From positions 7,517,682-7,581,681 of the forward strand of contig NC_045151.1 in the NCBI RefSeq assembly GCF_008831285.2: a stretch of 64,000 nucleotides of DNA, given 5' to 3'. This DNA is from Nymphaea colorata. Its lineage: Eukaryota > Streptophyta > Magnoliopsida > Nymphaeales > Nymphaeaceae. The notes below the pieces were generated by a model, which worked only from the letters and a program-made list of their open reading frames with translations, ran no database searches and was not told the origin of the DNA. Each line of letters opens with the position of its first letter. Positions within the stretch are counted from its first letter, which is position 1. This document shows positions 34,541 through 45,302 of the stretch, piece by piece. Made by a program: the position numbers and the translations under genes.

Positions 34541-35312
34541 CGTCGCAGTTGGGAATCTGGCATGTCTCCTTGCCAGAAGCTTGTAAGCACCTTTCTCTTA
34601 CCCGGGTGAAACACCATAGAGGAGGGGAAATTGCACGGATTTTCCCTCCTCCAACAAATGCAAAAAAAATTATCAGGTGAAATCGAGTCATTCTGGTCGA
34701 AGGTTACCTGGGTTCCGACTATTTAGCCAGGTAACTTCCACCTGGTTGGACGCGCCTGAGAAGCAAAGGCGCCCTTCTTCTTCTTCCTCTCAGGTGGCTA
34801 GATGCTTGTGATGACCACCTGAGCAGCAGAGGCGCCATAAACGCCTTTCTTCTTCCCCCTTGTGAGGTGAGCGGACGTAGAGAGCGGTAATGCAGACGGC
34901 ATTGGTAGGCATTGTGAGGAAGCAGACGGTCTTACTGCCCATTTCTGGTTTCAGAAGAATGATTTTTGGACTCGAGTCAAAATTTAAGGAAAATAGAACC
35001 TCCATTTGAATTACATGAAATGGGTGATAATGAAATGTCAAGTGATGGGGTTCTTAAGTCTGCTGTGCGGTTGATGAATGCACTTGAAAGGTAAATTGGT
35101 TCCTACTGTAAGTTGGAGGATGGAAAATTTTGGCCGGCAACATAATAGTTCCAAATTGCATGATATGATAAACATATTGCATCATATGGTTATTGAAGAT
35201 GAAATTAATGGTTGCTTGATCACTTAAATAGATTATGAAGCCATCAAACACCATTAAATTTCCCGAGGGGAACTTTTTCAAATTCATCAAACACACCTCA
35301 TTTTAGGATGAG
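34541..35312. other. Intergenic, unassigned repeat-like DNA
   Basis: Contains two related GAGGCGCC/TCTTCTTC/CTCAGGTGG blocks (about 34758-34800 and 34820-34870) and a stretch that continues directly into the left palindrome arm (ACCTCATTTTAGGATGAGGTG). It could be an unrecognised transposon. No coding sequence. Confidence 0.3.
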
Positions 35313-35904
35313 GTGAAATTTAAAACTCTTCCACCAGTTACCAAGGAAACTTTTTTCCTAGTGAAATTTCACCTCCAAAACAAGATAAATAAACAAATGT
35401 CCCCTTATCGTTGGGACGCACATGCCTGAATTGACATTGGGTAAGGACGAGAATAATACTTGGTGTCATAACATTGATGGTATCCCCTAATTAATATCTT
35501 AACTTTTCCTTGTACCCATTTAAGAAAGAGGCAGGTCGTGAGACTATGGGGGTAGAGGCAGGATGCATTTTTTCTTTGGCATTGGGGCAGTACATGCTAA
35601 GGACGTACCCTCTCATATCCAAGACAATGGGCAAAATATTGGGCTTCTCTTCTAGAAAGAGAGCGCATGCTATGCTATTCTCTCTAACATAAGAAAAATC
35701 TGTGCTGCGACTATAACTTCTCTATTTGGTGAAGGGGTCAAACTTGAGCATGGTCCTCAAATGTTCTCACAATGAGGACATCGTAGGGAGAAATTCTCGA
35801 GAGTGGGCATATCCCAATATGGCAAGGTTGAATCGGTCCTCTTATTCCCACTACTGGGACTCTCTTATCTGACAATGAGGGTCATGGCCTACATGTGGTG
35901 CAAT

Positions 35905-36110
35905 TTCAGATATTATGTGCTATTTGAAGAGAAATATCAATTGACTGATCAATCAATTAATTGGATATTCAGCCATTTCATAGGGCATGAGGTAAATTTT
36001 ATATGTGTAGATACCTATGCATAATTTTGGATTCTATGATGGATTGAACTTGAAATTAGTCTTAATATAAAACGAAGTTTAGTAGTCCCCTAAGACTTAC
36101 ATGTTGTGGT
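35905..36110 (+). repeat. Copia-LTR-like segment in left palindrome arm (mirror copy at about 37307-37512, minus)
   Basis: Words in order (CAATTTCAGATATTATG, GATACCTATGCATAATTTTGGA, GATGGATTGAACTTG) parallel the Copia-4 LTR (AATTTCAGACATTATG, GATACCAGTACGCAATTACGGA, GATGGGTTGAATCTG). Judged by eye, similarity is about two thirds over 180 bp. It may be part of an older LTR from a related copia family. Confidence 0.45.
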
Positions 36111-36732
36111 CTGTGTGAGAGGCATTTTTGTCAAGTCATGTGATTATGCCCTGTCACGACATGATGATGGTTTGCTTTGATAATTGTGATTATCTCATAT
36201 TTGAGCCCATACCTAAAAGGTTTGGGGTTTTACCTGGCTTGCTGTCATACTGTGAAGGTTAAACCTTCTGTTGTTTTTATTTTTCAAGTTTTGGCAGACC
36301 CGGGGTAGCAGGTTGATCAGATGGTTGAACTGACATCCTACTGGGGAGGTTTTGGGTCTTTTGTAGTGCCGGGCGCGTCTTGTTTTGGTTATATTGACGT
36401 CTTGTTTTTGTTAGGCATAAATTATATAGTTTGGGGCATTTTTGTCATACACATAGATATGATTTTGTATGAACTGAAATTATTATATAAATGAAAGTTT
36501 GCCCCATTGTTTCGATTGACATAGCTTCCTTCTTTTTAAATTGTTGTGTCGTCACACTTCAACGCTTTATGTTAACAAAAAAAAAATTGTTAGAGGGTCA
36601 AAAGGTGGGGTGTGACATCGGATACCAAAGCTATCACACCCCAACCTTTTGACCCTCAAATAAATTTTTTTCCTAAACATAAAGCATTGAGGTGCGACGA
36701 CACAACAATTTAAAAAGGTTGGGGTGTGATAG

Positions 36733-36799
36733 CTTTATGTTTAGGAAAAAAAATTATTTGAGGGTCAAAAGGTTGGGGTGTAATAGCTTTGGTATCTGA
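36733..36799 (+). mobile_element. Plus-strand gypsy: LTR end and first half of primer site
   Basis: GGTTGGGGTGTAATAGC is an LTR end of the same family as the minus-strand gypsy, followed by TTTGGTATCTGA, the first part of its TGGTATTAGAGCC-like primer site. The second part (GAGCTATGGC) is at 48276, across the 11.5-kb insertion. Confidence 0.7.
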
Positions 36800-39700
36800 T
36801 GTCACACCCCAACCTTTTGACCCTCTAACAATTTTTTTTTTATTAACATAAAGCATTGAAGTGTGACGACACAACAATTTAAAAAGGAGGAAGCTATGCC
36901 AATCGAAACAATGGGGCAAACTTTTATTTATATAATAATTTCAGTTCATACAAAATCATATCTATGTGTATGACAAAAATGCTCCAAACCATATAATTTA
37001 TGCCTAACAAAAACAAGACGTCAATATAACCAAAACAAGACGCGCCCGGCACTACAAAAGACCCAAAACCTCCCCAGTAGGATGTTAGTTCAACCATCTG
37101 ATCAACCTGCTATCCCGGGTCTGCCAAAACTTGAAAAATAAAAACAACAGAAGGTTTAGCCTTCACAGTATGACAGCAAGCCAGGTAAAACCCCAAACCT
37201 TTTAGGTATGGGCTCAAATATGAGATAATCACAATTATCAAAGCAAACCATCATCATGTCGTGATAGGGCATAATCACATGACTTAACAAGAAGGCCTCT
37301 CACACAGACCACAACATGTAAGTCTTAGGGGACTACTAATCTTCATTTTATATTAAGACTAATTTCAAGTTCAATCCATCATAGAATCCAAAATTATGCA
37401 TAGGTATCTACACATATAAAATTTACCTCATGCCCTATGAAATGGCTGAATATCTAATTAATTGATTGATCAATCAATTGATATTTCTATTCAAATAGCA
37501 CATAATATCTGAAATTGCACCACATGTAGGCCATGACCCTCATTGTCAGATAAGAGAGTCCCAGTAGTGGGAATAAGAGGACCGATTCAACCCTGCCATA
37601 TTGGGATATGCCCACTCTCGAGAATTTCTCCCTACGATGTCCTCATTGCGAGAACATTTGAGGACCATGCTCAAGTTTGACCCCTTCACCAAATAGAGAA
37701 GTTATAGTCGCAGCACAGATTTTCCTTATGTTAGAGAGAATAGCATAGCATGCGCTCTCTTTCTAGAAGAGAAGCCCAATATTTTGCCCATTGTCTTGGA
37801 TAGGAGAGGGTACGTCCTTAGCATGTACTGCCCCAATGCCAAAGAAAAAATGCATCCTGCCTCTACCCCCATAGTCTCAGGATCTGCCTCTTTCTTAAAT
37901 GGGTACAAGGAAAAGTTAAGATATTAATTAGGGGATACCATCAATGTTATGACACCAAGTATTATTCTCGTCCTTACCCAATGTCAATTTAGGCATGTGC
38001 GTCCCAACCATAAGGGGGCATTTGTTTATTTATCTTGTTTTGGAGGTGAAATTTCACTAGGAGAAAGTTTCCTTGGTAACTGGTGGAAGAGTTTTAAATT
38101 TCACATTATATTTTCATTAACTTTAGTGAATTAACAGTTCCTGTGGGTGCAACACAGACACGTGCACACCGCGGGCGGCCTACAGCCGAGAGACAACCCC
38201 CGTGGCGGCCCAAAACAGTACGGATCCATTTCACCCGCTGCAGTGATAGAGCACTCATCTATGGATGTGTGAATTTTAAGGAGAGATACTCAGCCTTCCC
38301 TAGGACACCCAGGTTGGGAAGGCAGGAGCCCAACGCTCCAAGCACAACACACAACAGAACCCTGGGGCCTTGCACCACCTGCGTTCCGAACAGGTGAGAC
38401 CAGTGGCAAAAGCGGGACGTCTCCTAAACACATAGCCACATCCCACTGGCCTCTTATCTCTTATTCATTCATTCTTATCATTATAATTACACATTCACAA
38501 GATGATTGGCTAGCTCATGAAGTTGGTACACTTCACGAGTGCACCCACACCTCCAATTACCTCCACACGAGGTCTACACATAACATTAACAGTCATTGCT
38601 AGCCGTCATACAATACGAGTACAACTACCCTCCAATTCATCCATTTGCATCATTGCCCACGGCAATGTGTATGCAACAAAATACAACATTCACATCAATT
38701 ATCACATCAATCACATCTTTGAAAAACTTAGCCAAACCACAGAGAGTAGTCTCGATCTACGATTGGCTCGTAGTTGTCCTATGCAGTTATCATTCTAGGA
38801 TGCTTTCTAATGCACAATTGGGGTCGAGGAGACACTCGACTCAATGCCCCACCTCATCTGTCCTAAACAGTTACCAATTCTAGCATGCACATGCAAATGC
38901 GTCACATTTTCAAAACAAATTACTAATAGTCTTTCAAAACAATTCATGTCATATATCAAATCATGCGCATGCATACATACATTCATTCACAAAACAATCA
39001 ATCAATTCACATCACAATCTTAGGATCCCACGATCCTAAGAACACACATTCACACATTCGCCTCAGGCAGGGATTTGCCTGGAATGCCACCATACCCGTG
39101 GCACGGTCACAAAACTCTTCAAAATACCTCGAGCTTCGAATCTGGTAGCTCAAGGTCGACGGGACGTGCCCGGTGTACCTGCAAACATAAACAAAAGATA
39201 AGATTTCTACTAATTAGCTTATCGATCCAAACAAATATAAAACAAAATCATTGAGGCGCATGTCATCGCCTCAAGAAGGTGTCGACGGGTAGTGTCAACC
39301 TACAAGCCCTCTAATATGCCCGTTGACAAAAGCATGTGCCGTGTGCTCACTAAGACGGTTCTAAATTTTCCCCACAACCTCACAAACTCTACCATGCTTC
39401 CCTATTGCTTCGAAAATCAACGCCTCAAGCTTAACCATCGCTTCTCCAACATAATCCTAAACTTTCCCCAAAAAGCCAAGTCATTAACATGCCTCCCTAA
39501 ACATCAAATTCTAACTTCTAGCATGCTCAAACAATAATTATACATGCTCCAAAGGAAAATATACAATAAAATAGGTGCAATTACGCCTTGCTCACCCCAA
39601 AACAAGAGTCTAAACTGCTGCAATCCTTCCGGCAGCCACCTCACGAGTCCAAGTGTCTCCAAGCGGTTAAAATTTCTCACTGCCACCTCCACCAATGCCT

Positions 39701-40372
39701 CAAAGTCGCTGCTACGAGAGGGAAGACAAGTCCGCAAGCTGAAATTCGACCAAACAATCGTAAATAGGGTGAGCTATTGAAAAAGAGAGGTCAAAGGGAA
39801 AATCTGTCATTAGAAAAAGGGAAGTCGGTTGTGAGAATGAGGTAGTCGACAAGGCAAAAAGGGAGACTCAGTTGAGAGGGAGGGTTCGGTTGAGAAGGAC
39901 CCGCACGATTAGGGAGAGGGAGCCGATAGAGAGAAAGAGCACTGACGGAGAGGGGAGAGTGTAGGTAGAGAGGACGTGAGAGCGAGAGAATGGCAGAGGG
40001 GAAAAGCACGAGAGAAAGAGGGTTGCGTAAGAGGGAGGTTGTGCGGTTGAGAGGGGAGACGGCAGAGACAGTGAGAGGGGGAGGAGGAGAAAAGGGGAGA
40101 AGAAGAAAGGAAGAAAGAGGTTGGGGGCTTACCGGAGCACCGCTGTCTTTTGCCACCGCCTACACCACCTCCGTCTTATCGTCGCCGCCCAGCACCTCCG
40201 TCGTCTTCTTCTTCCTTGCGCTGGCACGAGAGGCAACAGAGGGGGGTCTGTGAGGAAGAGGAGGGAGAAGAGGGAAAGACGAGCGAGGAGAGGGCATCGG
40301 GCTCACTCGCGGGTGGAGCTCGGGTCCGGGTCTGGACCCTGACCCGACCTAACCTGCATGCAGAGCGTTACG
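36800..40372 (-). repeat. Gypsy 3' LTR (3.57 kb with insert)
   Basis: In plus reading it starts TGTCACACCCC and ends GAGCGTTACG (final A mutated). Its left 1.3 kb is the right arm of the palindrome, including an insert of about 815 bp (37290-38104) that the right LTR lacks. Confidence 0.85.
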
Positions 40373-40418
40373 TCCTACCCTCCTTAAAAAAATTTCATCC
40401 TCGAAATTAGATCATACC

Positions 40419-41462
40419 TCAATGCAAAAACAGATGTGGGTACTTCTTTCGCATATCCTCCTCAAGTTCCCATGTGCTCTCCTTCAACCCATGGTGTTGC
40501 CATTCTACCCTTACTAAAGGAATTCTCTTCGTACGAAGCATTTGCTCTTTTTGATCCACAATTCTAATAGGCTTTTCTTCCATTGTCAAATCATCATGCA
40601 CCCGAATACCTTGAAAATCGATCACATGCGTACGATCTGGTACGTACTTCCGAAACAAGGAAACATGGAAAACATCATAAACATGACTCAAATTAGGTAG
40701 TAGTGTCAATCGGTATGCTACCTCTCCAATCTTCTTTAAGATTTCAAAAGGTCGAATGAACCTCAGGCTCAACTTTCCCTTAACACCAAATTGAAAAACA
40801 CCTTTAGTAGGTGAAATCTTCAAGAACACATGATCACCAACCTCAAAAGCCAACTCTCTACGTCGAATGTCGGTATAGCTTTTCTGTCTACTCTACACAG
40901 TCATCAACTTTTTCCTTATCAAATGTACTTGGTCGGTGTAGTGTTGCAATACTAAAGGGTTTTCGATCTTGCCATCACCCAATTCGGTCCAACAAGCGGG
41001 CAATCTGCACGACCTTCCATACAAAGCCTCAAAAGGTGTCATCCCAATACTAGAGTGGTAAATGTTATTATATGCAAATTCTGCCAGTTTCACATGTTTG
41101 TCCCATTCTCCTTTCCACTCTAAGACACATGCACGCAACATGTCTTCTAAGGTCTGAATGGTCCTCTCCGATTGCCCATCAGTTTGGGGATGGAACGCTG
41201 TGCTCAGCTTAAGCTTGGTACCCAATGCCCTCTGCAATTGCCCCCAAAACCTAGAGGTAAAATGTGGATCTCAATCCATGATTATAGACTTTGGCACTCC
41301 ATGCAATCTCACTATCTCGCCAATATATAATTCTGCGAGACTTTCCAAAGACTGTCTGATTCTGATTGGCAAAAAATGGGCGGACTTCGTAAGTCGATCA
41401 ACAATCACCCATATGGCATCATGTTGTCTTCTGGTGGGAGGTAAACCAACCACAAAATCCAT
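40419..41462 (-). pseudogene. Gypsy integrase core and C terminus
   Basis: MDFVVGLPP and VDRLTKSAHFLPI (41462-41271) begin the catalytic core. The next expected catalytic stretch is interrupted by TGA near 41273, as if a CGA codon lost its [21 protein letters not shown] follows (41237 onward). The last frame, 40853-40419, has GDHVFLKISPTKGV and the chromodomain-like end. A single stop lies near 40890. Confidence 0.8.
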
Positions 41463-41513
41463 CGTAATGTCTTCCCATTTTCACACTGGGATATCAATTC
41501 TTTGCAACAAGCC

Positions 41514-42155
41514 TCATGGCTGTTGATGCTCTGCTTTGACCCGCTGGCAAACCAAGCACTTTGCTACATATTCTGCAATTTCACGCTTCATTCCAGGCCA
41601 CCAAAAATTCCTTCTCATATCCTGAAACATCGTTGTACTACCCAGGTGTATAGAAAACTTAGATTTATGAGCTTCGACAAGTAACTGTCGCTTCACCCCT
41701 TCATCTCTAAGGACCCACAATCTATGTCGAAACCGCAAAGAACCATCTTCTTCTTGATGCCGAAAAGCATCCACCTTCTTACATTCTTCCACATTCTTAG
41801 TAAAATCAGGATCTTCCTTTTGCTTCAATACAAGCTCTTCCATCAAAGGATGTCGTATCACGACACTCATCGTTGCTTTGTTCTCGACACAAAGGTAAGA
41901 CTTCCACGCTATTACATCTTGCAACAAAGTCCAAGAATGAGTCAACATACCGCACATTGTTGCCTTAGCATGTCTGCTCAAGGCATCAGCCACCACATTC
42001 GCCTTGCCTGGATGATATGATATCGCGAAATCATAATCCTTTAAGTATTCAATCCATCTCCTTTGCTTCAGATTTAGATCTTTTTGAAAGAATATATACT
42101 TCAAGGACTTGTGATCTGTAAACACCTCAAATATTGCACCATAGAGATAGTGCAT
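41514..42155 (-). pseudogene. Gypsy RNase H and integrase zinc-binding domain
   Basis: A 213-codon open frame includes [11 protein letters not shown] and [15 protein letters not shown] of RNase H, followed by the integrase N-terminal region ([18 protein letters not shown] and [11 protein letters not shown]). It ends at an in-frame stop near 41514. Confidence 0.85.
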
Positions 42156-42268
42156 CTATATTTTCAATGCAAACACAACCGCTCCCAACTCCAAATCATG
42201 AGTGGGATAGTGTTGCTCATGTACCTTCAACTGTTTTGATGCATAAGTCACAACACAGCCATGTTGCA

Positions 42269-43477
42269 TCAACACACAACCATAGTCAATTCCTGATGCA
42301 TCGGTGTACACCACAAACCAGAATGACCTGAGGGAAGTGTCAGAATATGGGCAGTAGTAAGCTTCTCCTTTAGAGTTTGAAAACTCTTCTCACACTCTTC
42401 ATTCCAAACAAACTTCACTCCTTTTCTCAATAGCTTAGTTATGGGCGTAGCTATTTTCGAAAAGTCTTGTATGAACCTGCGATAGTATCCTGCCAATCCC
42501 AAAAAGCTTCTAACCTCAGTTACACTGCACGGCGTCCTCCAGTCCTGTATAGCCGACACCTTAGCCGAGTCAACGGAAACTTCATCCTTTGAGATCACAT
42601 GACCAAGGAAGTTTACATTCTCTAGCCAAAATTCACATTTTGAGTATTTGGCATATAACTTATGCTTGCGCAAAAGACCCAACACACTTCTCAAGTGATC
42701 TCTATGTTCTGCCTCACTCTCTGAGTATACCAAAATATCATCAACAAAAACAATAACAAATCGATCCAGGTAGTCTTGAAAAACCTGATTCATGAGGTCC
42801 ATAAACGCTGCGGGAGCATTGGTCAACCCAAAAGGCATGACTCTGAATTCATAATGTCCATATCTAGTTCGAAAAGCAGTCTTAGAAACATCTTCCTCCC
42901 ATATCAAGAGTTGATGATACCCTATCCTCAGATCGATCTTGGAGAATACCTTTGCATTCTTGAGTTGATCAAACAAGTCTTCAATTCTTGGAAGCAGATA
43001 CTTATTCTTGATGGTGACTTGATTCAACATGCGGTAATCCATACACAAACACATTGTTCTATCATTCTTCTTAACAAACAACACAGGTGCTCCCCAAGGT
43101 TACACATTAGGTCAGATGAAACCCTTGTCTAAGAGCTCTTGCAATTGCTTCTTCAATTCTTCTAACTCTGTTGGTGCCATTCGGTATGGTGCCTTAGAGA
43201 TAGGAGCTGTCCCTGGCGACAACTCTATCATGAATTCCACTTCTCGTGTTGGAGGCAAACTTGACAATTCCTCAAGAAACACATCAGGGTACTCACTCAC
43301 AATGGCAACATCCTGCAACCTCATCGGTTCGGTCTCATTGGTCAACACATTGACCAAGAAAGCAACACTTCCATTTTCTATCAAATGTTTAGCTTTCAAT
43401 GCAGACACCATTATCTTATCAGTTCGACTGGCTTTACGAGCATGGAATTCCATAGGTTGCATCTCATTAGCCAACAA
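42269..43477 (-). pseudogene. Gypsy reverse transcriptase
   Basis: The frame 43477-43112 contains the RT approach (SPGTAPISKAPYRMAPTELE), then a break. The frame 43084-42269 contains [39 protein letters not shown] and the active site FVDDILVYS (42757-42728). The catalytic Asp pair is present. Only a few stops separate the frames. Confidence 0.85.
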
Positions 43478-43483
43478 CTGTAT

Positions 43484-44074
43484 CTACTTCTTTCTGCAAT
43501 CTATTATGGCATAATGCGCATAAAGCCAATCCATGCCCAAAATCACATTGAATTCACTGAGACTCATGATCACCAACTGTGCAGGTAAGTGATGTTGATG
43601 GATCTCCACGTCCACAACCGGAAGATACTCGCGACAAGACTCTTGAGCATGCATAGGGCTAACGACTTTTAAAACATACGGCATCTTCCTAGCCGACACT
43701 CGTAGTGAAGCAGCAAATCGACTAGATATAAATGAATGAGTCGCCCCTGCATCAAACAACACTCTAGCAATATGAGAACCAATAAGTAAAGTACCTTCAA
43801 CAAGGTCGTGTGCCTGAAGCTCCTCCACAGTAGTCGCATAGACACGTCCAGTCGTCTATCGCGTGTTAGAAGGACCAGCCTCAGGCTTCTTCAACTCTCT
43901 TTCTTTCTTTAAGGGGCAATCCTTGATGAAGTGCCTCATCCCTCCACAGTGTAAGCAAACTCCGATAAGTGAGGTCGGAGAGGCTCCGATGAAGTGCCTC
44001 ATCTGTCGATAGCACGGCTTCCCGGGGTGCACACGTGAGCAAGTGGGGCACTTCGGTGAGGTCGGAGAGGCCAC
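43484..44074 (-). pseudogene. Gypsy zinc knuckle and protease
   Basis: CLHCGGMRHFIKDC near 43960-43915 is a CX2CX4HX4C nucleic-acid-binding knuckle. A stop at 43856 separates it from the protease frame (43828-43484). There the active site reads LFDAGATHSFIS near 43755 in place of the family's D(S/T)GA, so the catalytic triad is altered. Confidence 0.75.
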
Positions 44075-44185
44075 TGACCCCTGTATGGTCTCACTGCGGT
44101 TTGACGTGTTCCGCCTGAATGTTCTGTCATCACGCCTCTCATAAGGCCTTGCCCTACCTGCAAAGTGTTAGTGCTTGACCTGCGT

Positions 44186-45064
44186 TCACCCACCGTGTGA
44201 TTGTTGGCATGCCTTCTTGTGGTGATCCTTCTGTGTCCTTGCCCAGTCCTCTTCTATGCATCTTGCCATGGTGACCGCCTCGTCCAAGTCACGAGGTCTG
44301 CTCGTCAAGACTATGCTTCGCAGTCCATCCCGCAGCCCGCGCACAAACTTGCCTGCTCTGGCCTCATCAGTAGTATAGAGGTGCGGGCAATACACCTCCA
44401 AGTGTCGATATCTTGTAATATATTCCTCCAAGCTCATATGATTTTGCTGCAGATCAAGAAACTCTTGCATTTTCTTGTCCCTAGCATGCACTGGAAAGTA
44501 AGTGTTGAAGAAGGAATCTCTAAACTGCTTCCAAGAGATTGACAGTTGACCCGCAAACCGGATCTCACTAGTCGATTGCCACCAATTCTTGACATCACCC
44601 TTCAACAGATAAGAGCTGTAGTTCACTTTGTCTTCTTCTGGCATCTTCAGAAGTCCAAAGATGCGTTCAACTTCCTCAATCCATTCTTTTGCCTTGTCAG
44701 GATTGCCTTCTTCTGTAAAGACAGGCGGCTGCATTGCCATAAACTGTTGGTACGACACCGATAGTGCCTTCTCCTGAAGTGGCGCAGTGTTGTCTCCTGA
44801 AGGAGATGCATTGCTCCTCTGGTTACTGACCATCAACTGTACAAGAGAGGTCAGTGTTTGCAACGTCGTCAGCATTATGGTCTGTTGATCCACTGGTGGA
44901 GTCCGCCTTGGTGGGGTTTGAGCACCCACACTAGTCTGTGCATTCTGTTCTCTTGATGTAGTGTCATCCACTGGTACACGTGCATAAGAACGGGCCGGAC
45001 TTGGCTCCCTTGGTGCCTCTATGGACGGCCCAGCTTGCTTTTTACCCCTACGTTGATATTCCAT
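44186..45064 (-). pseudogene. Gypsy gag
   Basis: ATG at 45064 opens MEYQRRGKKQAGPS and an uninterrupted 292-codon frame. It includes the capsid stretches WIEEVERIFGLLKMPEEDKV and YSSYLLKGDVKNWWQ (about 44700-44570) and LEEYITRYRHLEVYCPHLY near 44420. The frame breaks before the zinc knuckle. A second copy in plus orientation is at 48503-49299. Confidence 0.85.
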
Positions 45065-45302
45065 CTGTACAAATAAGAACCCTTGTTCTCAAATCAAGTC
45101 TATAACTAATCTTGCAAATCTAATCACAAACGTGCATGAGCACAAAGTTCAAAACATCGATCACATTATGTACTTATACATGGAAAATTCAAAACTACAA
45201 TAGCAATTTAATCAAATCAATGGGTACCCGGGCAACACGGCTTTACAGATAGGCTTTAACTCACATCCATAGTGGGGTTTGCCATGGCTCTAATACCAAA
45301 GC

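Larger units (their letters stand above)
35313..38104. repeat. 2.8-kb near-perfect palindrome
   Basis: The left arm 35313-36684 and the right arm 36733-38104 are reverse complements of equal length (1,372 bp) around a 48-bp spacer. Paired positions sum to 73417 throughout, so there is almost no net length change. The matching 60-codon frames at 35510-35692 (+) and 37726-37908 (-) differ at only three residues. Each arm contains the end of a gypsy LTR and an insert absent from the other LTR of that element. The right arm is part of the gypsy 3' LTR; the left arm lies outside it. Confidence 0.9.

Noticed and set aside
34337-34691. Ser/Phe/Pro-rich frames
   Set aside because: They are translations of the purine/pyrimidine-rich MITE interior.
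35510-37908. Paired 60-codon frames (MYPFKKEA...) as a duplicated gene
   Set aside because: They are conserved only because the palindrome arms copy each other, and no family is recognised; they are kept as evidence for the palindrome only.
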